Source of the DNA: an uncultured Alistipes sp.
GTDB taxonomy: Bacteria > Bacteroidota > Bacteroidia > Bacteroidales > Rikenellaceae
Length of the DNA: 64,000 nucleotides
Direction of reading: 5' to 3'
Assembly (NCBI GenBank): GCA_900768045.1
Contig: CAAGBL010000045.1
Coordinates: 3,435 to 67,434 of the forward strand
Part shown: positions 39,849 to 48,856 of the stretch, piece by piece
Layout: every line of letters starts with the position of its first letter
How positions within the stretch are numbered: the stretch's first letter is position 1
Program-made: the position numbers and the translations under genes
Notes under the pieces: model-generated
What the model saw: the letters and a program-made list of their open reading frames with translations, nothing else
What the model was told of the DNA's origin: nothing
The model's database searches: none

Positions 39849-41312
39849 ATGGCTAATACTGAAAAACGTGGCGGCTTCGGTGGTAAGCTCGCTGCAATTC
39901 TCGCCGCCGCAGGCTCGGCTATCGGCCTCGGCAATATTTGGCGATTCCCATATATCACTTCGGAGCATGGTGGCGGTGCCTTCATTCTCATCTACTTGGG
40001 CTGTATCCTATTCTTGGGACTACCGCTCCTTATTGCGGAGTTTTCCGTAGGTCACAACTCGAAGTGCAACCCAATAGATGCCTTCTCGAAGATTCGCAAG
40101 GGTTGGGGCTGGCTTGGTGCTGCGGGCCTTATCTCGGTATTCCTTATCATGGGCTACTACTTTGTAATCTCGGGCTGGACGCTCAACTATGCTATTGCCT
40201 CGGCAACAAACTCTATAGGTAGCGACTTTGGTGGTTTCTTCACGAACTTCACGACGGCTACATGGGCGCCACTCATCTTTACCTACATCTTCATCTTGCT
40301 CAACCACTTTATCATCATCGGTGGTGTGCAGGGCGGCATCGAGAAGGCGTCTAAGGTTATGATGCCACTCTTGTTTGCTATTCTTGTTGTGTTGGCTATC
40401 TACTCGTTGTGGTTGCCTGAGGGCCGTGAGGCGTTGGTTAATGTCTTTACTCCCGACTTCTCGAAGGTCTCGGGTAAGACCTTCCTCGATGCTATGGGCC
40501 AGGCATTCTTCACGCTCTCGGTGGGTATGGGTGCAATGCTTATATATGGCTCATACTTTACAAAGGGCACTAAGATTGCGGGCTCAGCAATTAGCGTGGT
40601 GTCGCTCGATACGCTTGTGGCACTCACAGCCGCAGTCATCATCTTCTCGGCAGGTGTCGAGAACGAGAGCGGCATGCAGCTTGCGTTTGTTGCTATGCCT
40701 AAGGTATTCTCTGCAATGCCTTTTGGCAACTTCTGGGCTATGCTCTTCTTTTTGCTCTTGGGCCTTGCTGCCTTGTCCTCAACTATATCTATGCACGAGG
40801 CTGTGACGACCTACTTCGTTGAGAAGCGAGGCATGTCACGCTCGAAGGGCGCTCTTATCGTGACTATTGGCGCAATGCTTTTAGCTACAGCGGCGTCATT
40901 GTCGCTCGGCGACTGGAGCGAGTATAAGGTTGCAGGCATGAACCTCTTTGCTCTGCTCGACAACTTTACAGCTATTGTCATGCTACCACTCCTCGGTATC
41001 TTCACAGCAATCTTTGTGGGCTGGATATGGAAGAAGGAGGATATGCGAGCCGAGCTTACGGCAGAGGGAGGTGTGGACAAGGCTACATATCCTGTTATCC
41101 GCTTCCTCTTGCGCTGGGTGTGCCCCGTGTTGGTAAGCGTGGTATTCATCTTTGGCATTATGGACTTTGCTAAGAGCCTTGCAAAGCCTGAGGTGGAGCC
41201 AGAGCCTAAGACCGAAGAGGTTGGACTCAAGGTTATGGGCGTTGACGAGAACATCTCTATCTCGACAGAGCCTATCGAGCATGTCGTTATCAGTGTTGTA
41301 GAAACCGAATAA
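39849..41312 (+). CDS. Sodium-dependent transporter (SNF family)
   Basis: A 487-residue membrane protein with about 11-12 helices. The first helix is AGSAIGLGNIWRFPYI, the sodium/substrate signature of the neurotransmitter:sodium symporter family. Prokaryotic members move amino acids. A hydrophilic acidic tail of about 50 residues (PEVEPEPKTEEVGLK) ends the protein. It follows folB by 4 bases and precedes the fumarase gene by 28 bases. Confidence 0.9.
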   Translation: MANTEKRGGFGGKLAAILAAAGSAIGLGNIWRFPYITSEHGGGAFILIYLGCILFLGLPLLIAEFSVGHNSKCNPIDAFSKIRKGWGWLGAAGLISVFLIMGYYFVISGWTLNYAIASATNSIGSDFGGFFTNFTTATWAPLIFTYIFILLNHFIIIGGVQGGIEKASKVMMPLLFAILVVLAIYSLWLPEGREALVNVFTPDFSKVSGKTFLDAMGQAFFTLSVGMGAMLIYGSYFTKGTKIAGSAISVVSLDTLVALTAAVIIFSAGVENESGMQLAFVAMPKVFSAMPFGNFWAMLFFLLLGLAALSSTISMHEAVTTYFVEKRGMSRSKGALIVTIGAMLLATAASLSLGDWSEYKVAGMNLFALLDNFTAIVMLPLLGIFTAIFVGWIWKKEDMRAELTAEGGVDKATYPVIRFLLRWVCPVLVSVVFIFGIMDFAKSLAKPEVEPEPKTEEVGLKVMGVDENISISTEPIEHVVISVVETE

Positions 41313-41340
41313 AAACTAATATAACAAACTGTAGAAAATT

Positions 41341-42954
41341 ATGGCAGACTTTATCTACCAGGAGCCGTTTCCTATCCAGGAGGATAAGACGGAGTATCGT
41401 CTTTTGACGAAGGACTATGTTAAGGTTGTCGAGTGTGATGGCCGCAAGATTTTGAAGGTTGATCCTAAGGGCCTTGAGCTCTTGGCTAAGGAGGCATATG
41501 CAGATGTATCGTTCTACCTTCGTGCATCACACCTCCAGAAGTTGGCTAACATTCTCGAGGATGCGGAGGCTACCGACAATGATAAGTTCGTGGCATATAC
41601 TATGCTTATGAACCAGTGCGTAGCTGCTGAGGGCGAGTTGCCAACATGCCAGGATACAGGTACAGCAATCTGTATCGGTCATAAGGGCGAGGACGTATAT
41701 ACTGGTGCTAACGATGCTGAGTGCATCTCACGAGGTGTCTACGAGACTTATAAGGAGCGTAACCTTCGCTACTCACAGGTTGTGCCTTTCACAATGACTG
41801 AGGAGAAGAACTCAGCGACCAACCTTCCAGCGCAGATAGACATCTACGCAGGTCACCCAGGCATGGAGTACGAGTTCTTGTTCATCACTAAGGGTGGTGG
41901 CTCAGCAAATAAGACCTTCCTCTATCAGCAGACTAAGGCCTTGCTTAACGAGAAGTCACTCACTGAGTTCATCAAGAAGCATATCTTGGATCTCGGCACA
42001 TCGGCTTGTCCTCCATACCACCTCGCACTCTGCATCGGCGGTACATCGGCAGAGATGTGTCTCTCAACAGTGAAGAAGGCATCGGCAGGATATCTCGACG
42101 AGCTACCAACATCTGGTAACGAGGGTGGTCGTTGCTTCCGTGACTTGGAGTGGGAGGCTAAGGTGCAGAAGATTTGCCAGGAGATTGGCCTCGGCGCTCA
42201 GTTCGGTGGTAAGTACTACGTTCACGACGTACGTGTTATCCGTGCTCCACGCCACGCTGCATCATGCCCAGTGGCTATCGGCGTAAGCTGCTCTGCAGAC
42301 CGTAACATCAAGGCTAAGATTACCCCAGAGGGTATCTTCCTCGAGCAGTTGGAGAAGAACCCAGCACGCTTCCTTCCTGCCCAGGCTCCAGCAATGTCGC
42401 CAGCAGTAGATATCGACCTTGACGAGGGTATGGATAAGGTTCGTGAGATTTTGTCGAAGTATCCTATCAAGACACGTCTTAACCTTAAGGGTACGTTGGT
42501 TGTTGCTCGTGATATCGCTCACGCACGCATCAAGCAGATGCTTGACGAGGGTAAGCCTATGCCTGAATACTTCAAGAATCACCCTGTATACTATGCAGGC
42601 CCTGCTAAGACTCCTCAGGGCATGGCTTCAGGCTCATTTGGCCCTACTACAGCGGGCCGTATGGACTCTTATGTCGACCTCTTCCAGAAGGCTGGTGGCT
42701 CAATGGTAATGGTGGCTAAGGGTAACCGCTCACAGCAGGTAACCGACGCATGTAAGAATAACGGTGGCTTCTACCTCGGCTCTATCGGTGGCCCTGCAGC
42801 TATCCTCGCTAAGAACTCAATCAAGAAGGTTGAGGTTGTTGACTTCGAGGAGCTCGGCATGGAGGCAGTACGTAAGATTTACGTTGAGAACTTCCCTGCC
42901 TTCATCATCGTTGATGATAAGGGTAATGATTTCTTTGCTGACTTCGCACATTAA
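41341..42954 (+). CDS. Fumarate hydratase, class I (Fe-S)
   Basis: A 537-residue iron-sulfur fumarase that hydrates fumarate to malate, or the reverse in the reductive branch used by fermenting Bacteroidales. Cluster-ligand regions include LPTCQDTGTAICIG, CIGGTSAEMC and the later GPTTAGRMDSYVD and GNRSQQVTDACKNNGGFYL. Both the N-terminal catalytic and C-terminal beta domains are fused in one chain, as in FumA/FumB. Its TAA stop is followed at once by palindrome E4. Confidence 0.95.
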   Translation: MADFIYQEPFPIQEDKTEYRLLTKDYVKVVECDGRKILKVDPKGLELLAKEAYADVSFYLRASHLQKLANILEDAEATDNDKFVAYTMLMNQCVAAEGELPTCQDTGTAICIGHKGEDVYTGANDAECISRGVYETYKERNLRYSQVVPFTMTEEKNSATNLPAQIDIYAGHPGMEYEFLFITKGGGSANKTFLYQQTKALLNEKSLTEFIKKHILDLGTSACPPYHLALCIGGTSAEMCLSTVKKASAGYLDELPTSGNEGGRCFRDLEWEAKVQKICQEIGLGAQFGGKYYVHDVRVIRAPRHAASCPVAIGVSCSADRNIKAKITPEGIFLEQLEKNPARFLPAQAPAMSPAVDIDLDEGMDKVREILSKYPIKTRLNLKGTLVVARDIAHARIKQMLDEGKPMPEYFKNHPVYYAGPAKTPQGMASGSFGPTTAGRMDSYVDLFQKAGGSMVMVAKGNRSQQVTDACKNNGGFYLGSIGGPAAILAKNSIKKVEVVDFEELGMEAVRKIYVENFPAFIIVDDKGNDFFADFAH

Positions 42955-43076
42955 AATTGTATAGAGGGGTTATTTCGGCGTCTTGCTTGAGTGTGAAATC
43001 CTCACATACGTCAAGTATGCTGCGGTTTCACACTCGGCGACAATCCACCAAACTAACCCCACTCTCCAATTTTAAT
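42955..43076. repeat. Palindromic element E4 (tandem copy 1)
   Basis: Arms AATTGTATAGAGGGGTTA and TAACCCCACTCTCCAATTTT close the element. The inner stem GAGTGTGAAA/TTTCACACTC carries the apex CATACGTCAAGTATG. It directly follows the fumarase stop. Confidence 0.85.
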
Positions 43077-43203
43077 ATACGGGAGTATAGCGGGTTTATT
43101 TCGGCGTTTGGCTTGTCGGCGACATCCTCACATACGTCAAGTATGCTGTGGTTTCACACTCGGCGACAATCCACCAAACTAACCCCACTCTCCAATTTTA
43201 ATT
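43077..43203. repeat. Palindromic element E5 (tandem copy 2)
   Basis: The right half is almost identical to E4 (same TTTCACACTCGGCGACAATC stretch); the left half has diverged (GGAGTATAGCGGG, GTCGGCGAC). The apex CATACGTCAAGTATG is unchanged. Confidence 0.85.
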
Positions 43204-43327
43204 GTTGTGAGGGTAGCGAGGTTATTTCGAGGTGTTGCTTGTGAGCGAAATCCTCACATACGTTAAGTATGCTGCGGTTTCACACTCGGCGACAATCCAC
43301 CAAACTAACCCTCACTCCCCGTTTTAA
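43204..43327. repeat. Palindromic element E6 (tandem copy 3)
   Basis: Same organisation as E4 and E5 with closing arms TGAGGGTAGCGAGGTTA and TAACCCTCACTCCCC, and apex CATACGTTAAGTATG (one base changed). Together E4-E6 fill 42955-43327. Confidence 0.85.
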
Positions 43328-43342
43328 TCATACGGGAAGGGA

Positions 43343-43428
43343 AATTAGTGAATTTAAGGAACATAGGGATTTAGGGGGTGTGGCTCCCTAAATTCCTTAG
43401 TTTCCTTAAAATCCTTAACTTCACCAAT
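43343..43428. repeat. 9-bp periodic array R3
   Basis: Purine arm GAATTTAAGGAACATAGGG, a short centre, then pyrimidine 9-mers TCCCTAAAT, TCCTTAGTT, TCCTTAAAA, TCCTTAACT. It follows E6 directly. The remaining 43429-43514 has no further feature I can name. Confidence 0.7.
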
Positions 43429-43514
43429 AGACTTCGACCATGGCTACTATCACACCATGGCAACAATAAAACGCCATGCCGAGGCGTTAAACAAATATCG
43501 GGAATTTAACAAAT

Positions 43515-45371
43515 ATGGAGATAAAACGAATCTTTATTTTGCGATTTGCGCTACTCTTCGTTGCGCTCTTTTCGTCGGTGCAACTATGGGCACAGGTAAG
43601 CTTCAAGGCCGAAGCTCCGCTGCTTGTATCCACCACTGAGCGCATTCAGGTTAAGTTTAGCGTCAACAAAGAGCCTGATGGCGACAATACGTTTAAGTAC
43701 CCTTCGTTCGAGGGCTTTACGGTAATAGCTGGCCCTGCTGTATCAACAGGTATGGAGATGCAGTGGGTAAATGGCCACCAAACAACGAACTACAGCCGCA
43801 CATACACCTTCCTGCTTGTGCCTAACGCAGCAGGTAAGTTTAAGATTGACTCTGCGTCAATCGATGTTGAGGGCAAGACATATAAGACACAACCTTTACT
43901 CATCGAGGTTATTGATGAGGGGGCACCACATAGCGGTAAGCCCTCGCAGCAGCAACAGCAGCACTCTGCACAGCGAGTAGATAAGAGTGCAGAGGCGAGT
44001 GTTGGCCGTGACGACATCTTCTTGGTGTTGAATATCTCGGATAAGGATGTCTACAAGGGTGAGGCTGTGCGAGCTACGCTCTTGCTTTACACACGTGTAG
44101 GATACCCCGATATTCAGTCGTTCAACATGCCTACGTTCAACGACTTCTGGACTCAGGAGCTGCCTGCTCGTGGCGAGCAGTCACGTGCCGAGCACAATGG
44201 CCGCATATATGAGACATACAAGCTCACAGAGCACATAATAGCGCCACAGCGCACGGGCAAGCTGACAATCACGCCAGCAGAACTTAATGTTGGCGTGCGT
44301 GTTGTCACGCAGAGTAATAGCGGCAGCATCTTCCATAGTGGTCGCCAGGTTCAGTATGTAAATCGTGTGCTTCGCTCCGCTCCCGTAACAATCAACGTCA
44401 AAGATTTTCCGTCAAATGCCCCCGCATCGTTTAATGGCGCTGTGGGTAAGTTCTCGATGACAAGCAAGGCCCCTGAAGCAACGATGAGCGCTAACACGTC
44501 GAACGAAATCACCTTGACAATATCGGGTAGTGGCAACCTTAAGTTTGTCACAGCGCCTACTATAAGCCTGCCCGACTCCTTTGAGCTTTACGATACTAAG
44601 GTGGCGGATAATGTTCGCACCTCGGCGGCAGGAGCTTCGGGAAGTATAACATATACCTATCCCTTTGTTGCACGTGCAGCGGGCGAGTTTGTAATCGAGC
44701 CTCTTGTTTTCACATACTTCGACCTTGCCACAAAGCAATATAAGAGCATTGCTACGGAGCGCTACGTCATTACCGTTACCGATGATGGCTCGGCTGTGGC
44801 AAAGAGCGCTGATAGCTCACGTGGCTATGCCGAGTATGGTGGTCGCATGAAGCAACTCGACAGAGATATTCGATTTATACACACCGACGAGCTTCAGCTT
44901 AGCACATCACCTATCTTTGTGCTCTCGCCAGCATATTGGCTTGTTATAGTCGTTATTATAGCAATATTTATTGTTGTATACCATCTTATGCGTAAGCGCA
45001 TACGTCAGAATCGCAATGTTGTGGCTCGCCGCATGCGTCAGGCCGATAAGGTTGCAGTGCAGCGTCTACGCCTTGCTGAGCGCTCTATGCATGAGGGTAA
45101 TCGCCATGCATTTTATGAGGAGATGCTACGTGCGATGTGGGGATATATCAGCGATAAGTTTAATATTCCAGTGTCGAACCTTACAAAGGAGACTATTCGT
45201 GAGGAGTTGTATCGTCGTGGAGTGTTAGCTGCCGATGTCGAGCAGTTCTGCCAGATTATCTCTCGCTCCGATGAGGCGCAGTATGCCCCATCTACCGAGA
45301 GCGACATGGGCGAAGTATATGCCGATGCTGTGGCAGTAATTTCTAAGATTGAGTCGATAGTAAAGCGTTAA
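43515..45371 (+). CDS. batD: BatD-like protein
   Basis: A 618-residue protein with a signal peptide ending LWA. Several Ig-like beta domains follow (KAEAPLLVSTTERIQVKFSVN at the start of the mature part). There is a membrane helix near residue 480 (PAYWLVIVVIIAIFIVVYHLM) and a cytoplasmic helical tail. This is the BatD layout from the Bat (aerotolerance) operons of Bacteroidetes. The usual upstream partners (moxR, DUF58, batA, batB, batC) are absent; a repeat-filled gap precedes it. The batE-like gene follows after 3 bases. Confidence 0.85.
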   Translation: MEIKRIFILRFALLFVALFSSVQLWAQVSFKAEAPLLVSTTERIQVKFSVNKEPDGDNTFKYPSFEGFTVIAGPAVSTGMEMQWVNGHQTTNYSRTYTFLLVPNAAGKFKIDSASIDVEGKTYKTQPLLIEVIDEGAPHSGKPSQQQQQHSAQRVDKSAEASVGRDDIFLVLNISDKDVYKGEAVRATLLLYTRVGYPDIQSFNMPTFNDFWTQELPARGEQSRAEHNGRIYETYKLTEHIIAPQRTGKLTITPAELNVGVRVVTQSNSGSIFHSGRQVQYVNRVLRSAPVTINVKDFPSNAPASFNGAVGKFSMTSKAPEATMSANTSNEITLTISGSGNLKFVTAPTISLPDSFELYDTKVADNVRTSAAGASGSITYTYPFVARAAGEFVIEPLVFTYFDLATKQYKSIATERYVITVTDDGSAVAKSADSSRGYAEYGGRMKQLDRDIRFIHTDELQLSTSPIFVLSPAYWLVIVVIIAIFIVVYHLMRKRIRQNRNVVARRMRQADKVAVQRLRLAERSMHEGNRHAFYEEMLRAMWGYISDKFNIPVSNLTKETIREELYRRGVLAADVEQFCQIISRSDEAQYAPSTESDMGEVYADAVAVISKIESIVKR

Positions 45372-45374
45372 ACA

Positions 45375-46193
45375 ATGAAGATTATTGTTAATATAGTAAA
45401 GGTATTTATATTGGCTGTTGCCACTATCAGCTCGTGTAGCGTCTATGCTAATGAGAGCGCTCGCGAGGCGCAAACAGAGTGGCAGCGAGCACTGGATGCC
45501 TACTCTGCCAAGGAGTATGATGAGGCTAAGGCTGCATTCGAGAAGGTTCAAGCAATGGGTTATGCCTCTGCCGACCTCTACTATAACCTTGGAAATGTCT
45601 ATTTCAAGCTAGGACAGCAGCATGCCGAGCGTCCCTATGCCAATGGAGAGCTTGGACGTGCTATACTCAACTATCGTCGTGCCCTGAAGCTCGACCCAAC
45701 GATGGAGGACGCTCGCTACAACCTCGACATTGCGCACGACCATACCAACGATGCTGAGGCAATGCCTCTTGGCGTTATGGGCTCTATGTGGTCGGCACTT
45801 CGAGGTGTCATGACAGCAAATGGCTGGGTGTGGACCTCGATAGCATCTCTTGTCGTGGCACTCGCAATGATGATGTTGTACCTCTTGTCGACAATCGTTG
45901 CACTCCGCAAGACAGCCTTCTTCGTGTCGATATCCCTGTTAGCTATCTTTGTGCTCAGCACGGCCCTTGCTATCTCGCAGCGTAGGGTGTTTGAGCAGTC
46001 GACAGATGCTGTTATACTATGTAATGATGTTACCTCGGTGCATGCGTCGCCCGATAATGTCTCAAAGGTTATTCGTCAGCCATCGCAGGGTGTCTCAGTG
46101 CAGATACTACGCACCTTTGGCGATTGGACCGAGATAGAGTTCGTTGATGGCGAGAAGGGGTGGATACCATCAAAATCTGTTGAGCGTGTGTAG
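45375..46193 (+). CDS. batE: BatE-like TPR/SH3 membrane protein
   Basis: A 272-residue protein with a signal sequence and two to three TPR helices (YDEAKAAFEKVQAMGYASA, LYYNLGNVYFKLGQQ, AILNYRRALKLDPTMEDARYNL). Two membrane helices lie at about residues 150-172 and 176-195. It ends in an SH3-like domain (SVHASPDNVSKVIRQPSQG, WTEIEFVDGEKGWIP). This is the BatE arrangement. It is coupled to batD and followed 3 bases later by recR. Confidence 0.8.
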   Translation: MKIIVNIVKVFILAVATISSCSVYANESAREAQTEWQRALDAYSAKEYDEAKAAFEKVQAMGYASADLYYNLGNVYFKLGQQHAERPYANGELGRAILNYRRALKLDPTMEDARYNLDIAHDHTNDAEAMPLGVMGSMWSALRGVMTANGWVWTSIASLVVALAMMMLYLLSTIVALRKTAFFVSISLLAIFVLSTALAISQRRVFEQSTDAVILCNDVTSVHASPDNVSKVIRQPSQGVSVQILRTFGDWTEIEFVDGEKGWIPSKSVERV

Positions 46194-46196
46194 CCT

Positions 46197-46790
46197 ATGT
46201 CAAAGCTTTTAGATAACGTATGCTCTGAGCTTCAGCGACTTCCAGGTATTGGTCGTCGTACAGCCTTGCGCCTTGCCATGCACCTCCTAAAGATGGATGC
46301 CGAGGTTGTTGACTCCCTTTCTGAGAGCATTGCTCGCTTCCGTCACGACATACGCCACTGCCAGAGCTGTAACAACCTCTCGGACGAGGCGCTATGCCCT
46401 ATATGTAGCGATGAGCGTCGTGACCGCTCAACGATATGTATCGTCGAGCAGGTTGCCGACCTTATGTCTATCGAGAATACGGGGCAGTACCACGGCATGT
46501 ATCATGTCTTGGGTGGTGTTATCTCGCCTATGCAGGGCATCGGCCCCTCAGATCTTAAGATTGACCTTTTGTGCGATAAACTCCTTTCGGGAGAGATACG
46601 TGAGGTTATTGTAGCTATATCGACATCTGTCGAGGGCGAGACCACACTCTTCTATCTTCAAAACCGACTCAAGGCTTTCCCTGGCGTTAAGGTTACTACT
46701 ATTGCTCGTGGTATCGGCTTTGGCGACGAGCTTGAGTATGTCGACGAGCTAACGATTACGCATGCGTTGATGAATCGCCGAGAGTTGTAA
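46197..46790 (+). CDS. recR: Recombination protein RecR
   Basis: A 197-residue protein. An N-terminal helix-hairpin-helix (LQRLPGIGRRTALRLA) is followed by a four-cysteine zinc finger (CQSCNNLSDEALCPIC) and a Toprim domain (STICIVEQVADLM, HVLGGVISPMQGIGPSDL). With RecO (encoded at 16256) it loads RecA at gaps. It is the last gene of the batDE-recR unit. Confidence 0.96.
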   Translation: MSKLLDNVCSELQRLPGIGRRTALRLAMHLLKMDAEVVDSLSESIARFRHDIRHCQSCNNLSDEALCPICSDERRDRSTICIVEQVADLMSIENTGQYHGMYHVLGGVISPMQGIGPSDLKIDLLCDKLLSGEIREVIVAISTSVEGETTLFYLQNRLKAFPGVKVTTIARGIGFGDELEYVDELTITHALMNRREL

Positions 46791-46808
46791 TCTGTAGCGA
46801 ATATAGTT

Positions 46809-46846
46809 AGAGGGGAGCTGAGTTACTCAGCTCCCCTCTCTCTTTG
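46809..46846 (+). terminator. Terminator after recR
   Basis: GAGGGGAGCTGAG and CTCAGCTCCCCTC form a 13-bp stem, followed by TCTCTTT. From 46847 to 46959 I see nothing further. Confidence 0.8.
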
Positions 46847-46959
46847 CCAGCCTGTCCTCTAATCTTCTGATTTATCTCAACATGATAAATAGACTGAAGG
46901 CGACGACACAAGGCAACAAACTTTGAATCACCCGCAGATGCGCCCTTATCCTGGTAAAG

Positions 46960-47092
46960 AATTTGTTGTTAGAAGGGGTTAGGCTTGGTCTATCGCAAAA
47001 GAAGATCCCCTCGGGATAGTACTTTGACGTACAGCCCGAGGGGTCTTACTTTTAGTGATGGGCCGAGAATGACCCCTTCTAACAACAAATTT
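46960..47092. repeat. Palindromic element E7 (inverted near-copy of E1)
   Basis: Reverse complement of E1 almost throughout (shared stretches include GGTTAGGCTTGGTCTATC and AAGAAGATCCCCTCGGG). The main differences are the apex (here TGTACGTCAAAGTACT on the minus strand) and the fully symmetric arms TTAGAAGGGG/CCCCTTCTAA. It abuts the TAA stop of recJ. Confidence 0.88.
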
Positions 47093-48851
47093 AGCGCTCT
47101 GGCTTAATATCCTTCACACGAAGCTGTCGTGATACCGTGCCACGATAGTGGTTCTCAACAATCTGGTAGCAGACAGCCACTGGCTTGCCAGCACGCACCC
47201 ACTCGTAGTGTGTAGGCTGCTGGAAGGCGATAGCTGGGATTGTCGTATGAGGCTTCTGTCGCTGCATGAGATCCATGCGCAAGTGGTCGCACTCGACACC
47301 CACAAGCTTAGCGTCGCCACGGTTGCTGGCACCACGTGTCATAAACACAGGAGCACTATTTCCTGGGCCAAAAGGCTGGAACGAGTTGAGCTGGCGGTGG
47401 AAGTCGTCGGTAATATCCGAGAACAGTAGCTCACTATCGATATCTACCTGAGGCACAAGAATACTTGGGTCAATATTCTTCTCAACGTAGTCGTTGAAGC
47501 GCTTAGTAAATGCCTCGACATTCTCCTCGCGCATAGTGAGACCGGCAGCGTACATGTGTCCACCGAAGTTCTCCAACAAGTCGGAGCACGACTCAACAGC
47601 CTGATATAGGTCGAAGCCGACAACAGAGCGTGCCGAGCCCGTAACAAAGCCATTCGACTTAGTGAGCACCACCGTAGGACGGTAGTAGGTCTCGATAAGG
47701 CGTGATGCCACGATACCCACGATGCCCTTCATCCACTTAGGATTGTAGATTACCGTGCTCTTGCGTGCCTTGAGCTCAGGATTTGCCTCGACGTAGTCGT
47801 GCGCCTCCTGCGTAACATTTCTGTCGATGCTCTTGCGGTCCTGGTTATACGAGTCGATAACCTCGCCGAACTTCGTGGCCTCATGCTCGTTACCCTCGAT
47901 AAGAAGGCTCACGGCAGCATGACCGCCAGAAGGTGCAGCATTCTCGTCGTCCTCGTCCATGCGCATACGTCCTGCGGCATTGATGCGAGGGCCAATCTTA
48001 AACACGATGTCGTCGATAGTGATGTTGTGTCCCTCCAAACCACAAATCTTGATGATGGAGAGCAAGCCCTTCGACGGTGTCGAGTTAAGTCTCTTAAGTC
48101 CGTAGTATGCCAAAATGCGGTTCTCGTCCACAAGAGGCACGATGTCGGAGGCGATGCTCACAACCAACAAGTCCAAGAGATGCTCGATCTCACGGAAAGG
48201 AATGCGATTGCGTCGTGCATAAGCCTCGACGAGTTTAAAACCAACGCCACAGCCCGACAACTCATCGAAAGGATAGTTGCAGTCGGGACGCTTGGGGTCC
48301 AATACAGCCACTGCCTGAGGAATCTCCTCGGCAGGTAAATGGTGGTCGCAGATGATGAAATCTACGCCCTTTTGCTTGGCATAGGCCACCTTCTCCACAG
48401 CTTTAATGCCGCAGTCCAAGGCGATGACCAGCGTTACGCCCTTACGTACAGCATGGTCGATGCTTCGGATTGATATGCCATATCCATCGACATATCGGTC
48501 TGGAATGTAGAACGACAAATTCTTGTGTCCTATCTGGCTTAAGAACTTGTAAACCAGCGAAACGGCTGTTGTTCCATCTACGTCGTAGTCGCCATAGATC
48601 ATTACCTTTTCGCCCGCCTTCACAGCCTTCTCGATACGCTCCACTGCCTTGTCCATGTCCTTCATCAGGAAGGGATCGTGCAAGTCTCGGAGCGATGGCG
48701 AGAAGAATTTCTTTGCCTTCTCCACGGTGTCTATGCCCCTCTGAACTAGCAGGTTGGTCAAGACTGGCGACATACCCAGGTGTGAAGCCAACGACTCCAC
48801 CACCGAGCGCTCGCCCTGCGGCTTGACAACCCATCTTTTCTCTATGGGCAT
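47091..48851 (-). CDS. recJ: Single-stranded-DNA-specific exonuclease RecJ
   Basis: A 586-residue 5'-3' exonuclease of the DHH family. GDYDVDGTTAVSL, ALDCGIKAVE, IICDHHLPAE (DHH) and LLVVSIASDIVPL are the metal-site motifs. The DHHA1 region has GFVTGSARSVVGFDL and ENFGGHMYAAGLTM. Length is normal. It is last in the lipA-lipB-recJ unit; its stop overlaps the end of E7. Confidence 0.96.
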   Translation of the reverse strand: MPIEKRWVVKPQGERSVVESLASHLGMSPVLTNLLVQRGIDTVEKAKKFFSPSLRDLHDPFLMKDMDKAVERIEKAVKAGEKVMIYGDYDVDGTTAVSLVYKFLSQIGHKNLSFYIPDRYVDGYGISIRSIDHAVRKGVTLVIALDCGIKAVEKVAYAKQKGVDFIICDHHLPAEEIPQAVAVLDPKRPDCNYPFDELSGCGVGFKLVEAYARRNRIPFREIEHLLDLLVVSIASDIVPLVDENRILAYYGLKRLNSTPSKGLLSIIKICGLEGHNITIDDIVFKIGPRINAAGRMRMDEDDENAAPSGGHAAVSLLIEGNEHEATKFGEVIDSYNQDRKSIDRNVTQEAHDYVEANPELKARKSTVIYNPKWMKGIVGIVASRLIETYYRPTVVLTKSNGFVTGSARSVVGFDLYQAVESCSDLLENFGGHMYAAGLTMREENVEAFTKRFNDYVEKNIDPSILVPQVDIDSELLFSDITDDFHRQLNSFQPFGPGNSAPVFMTRGASNRGDAKLVGVECDHLRMDLMQRQKPHTTIPAIAFQQPTHYEWVRAGKPVAVCYQIVENHYRGTVSRQLRVKDIKPER

Positions 48852-48856
48852 AATAA

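Noticed and set aside
42957..43244. Frame through E4 and E5 with a duplicated peptide
   Set aside because: The peptide duplication follows directly from the tandem palindromes; there is no ribosome binding site or protein-like composition.
43457..43639. Short plus-strand frame overlapping the start of batD
   Set aside because: It overlaps the signal peptide of batD in another frame and has no recognisable protein features.
15929..47092. Palindromes E1-E7 as a CRISPR array
   Set aside because: The units are dispersed, imperfect and branched, without regular spacers or adjacent cas genes; the E4-E6 tandem has no unique spacers.
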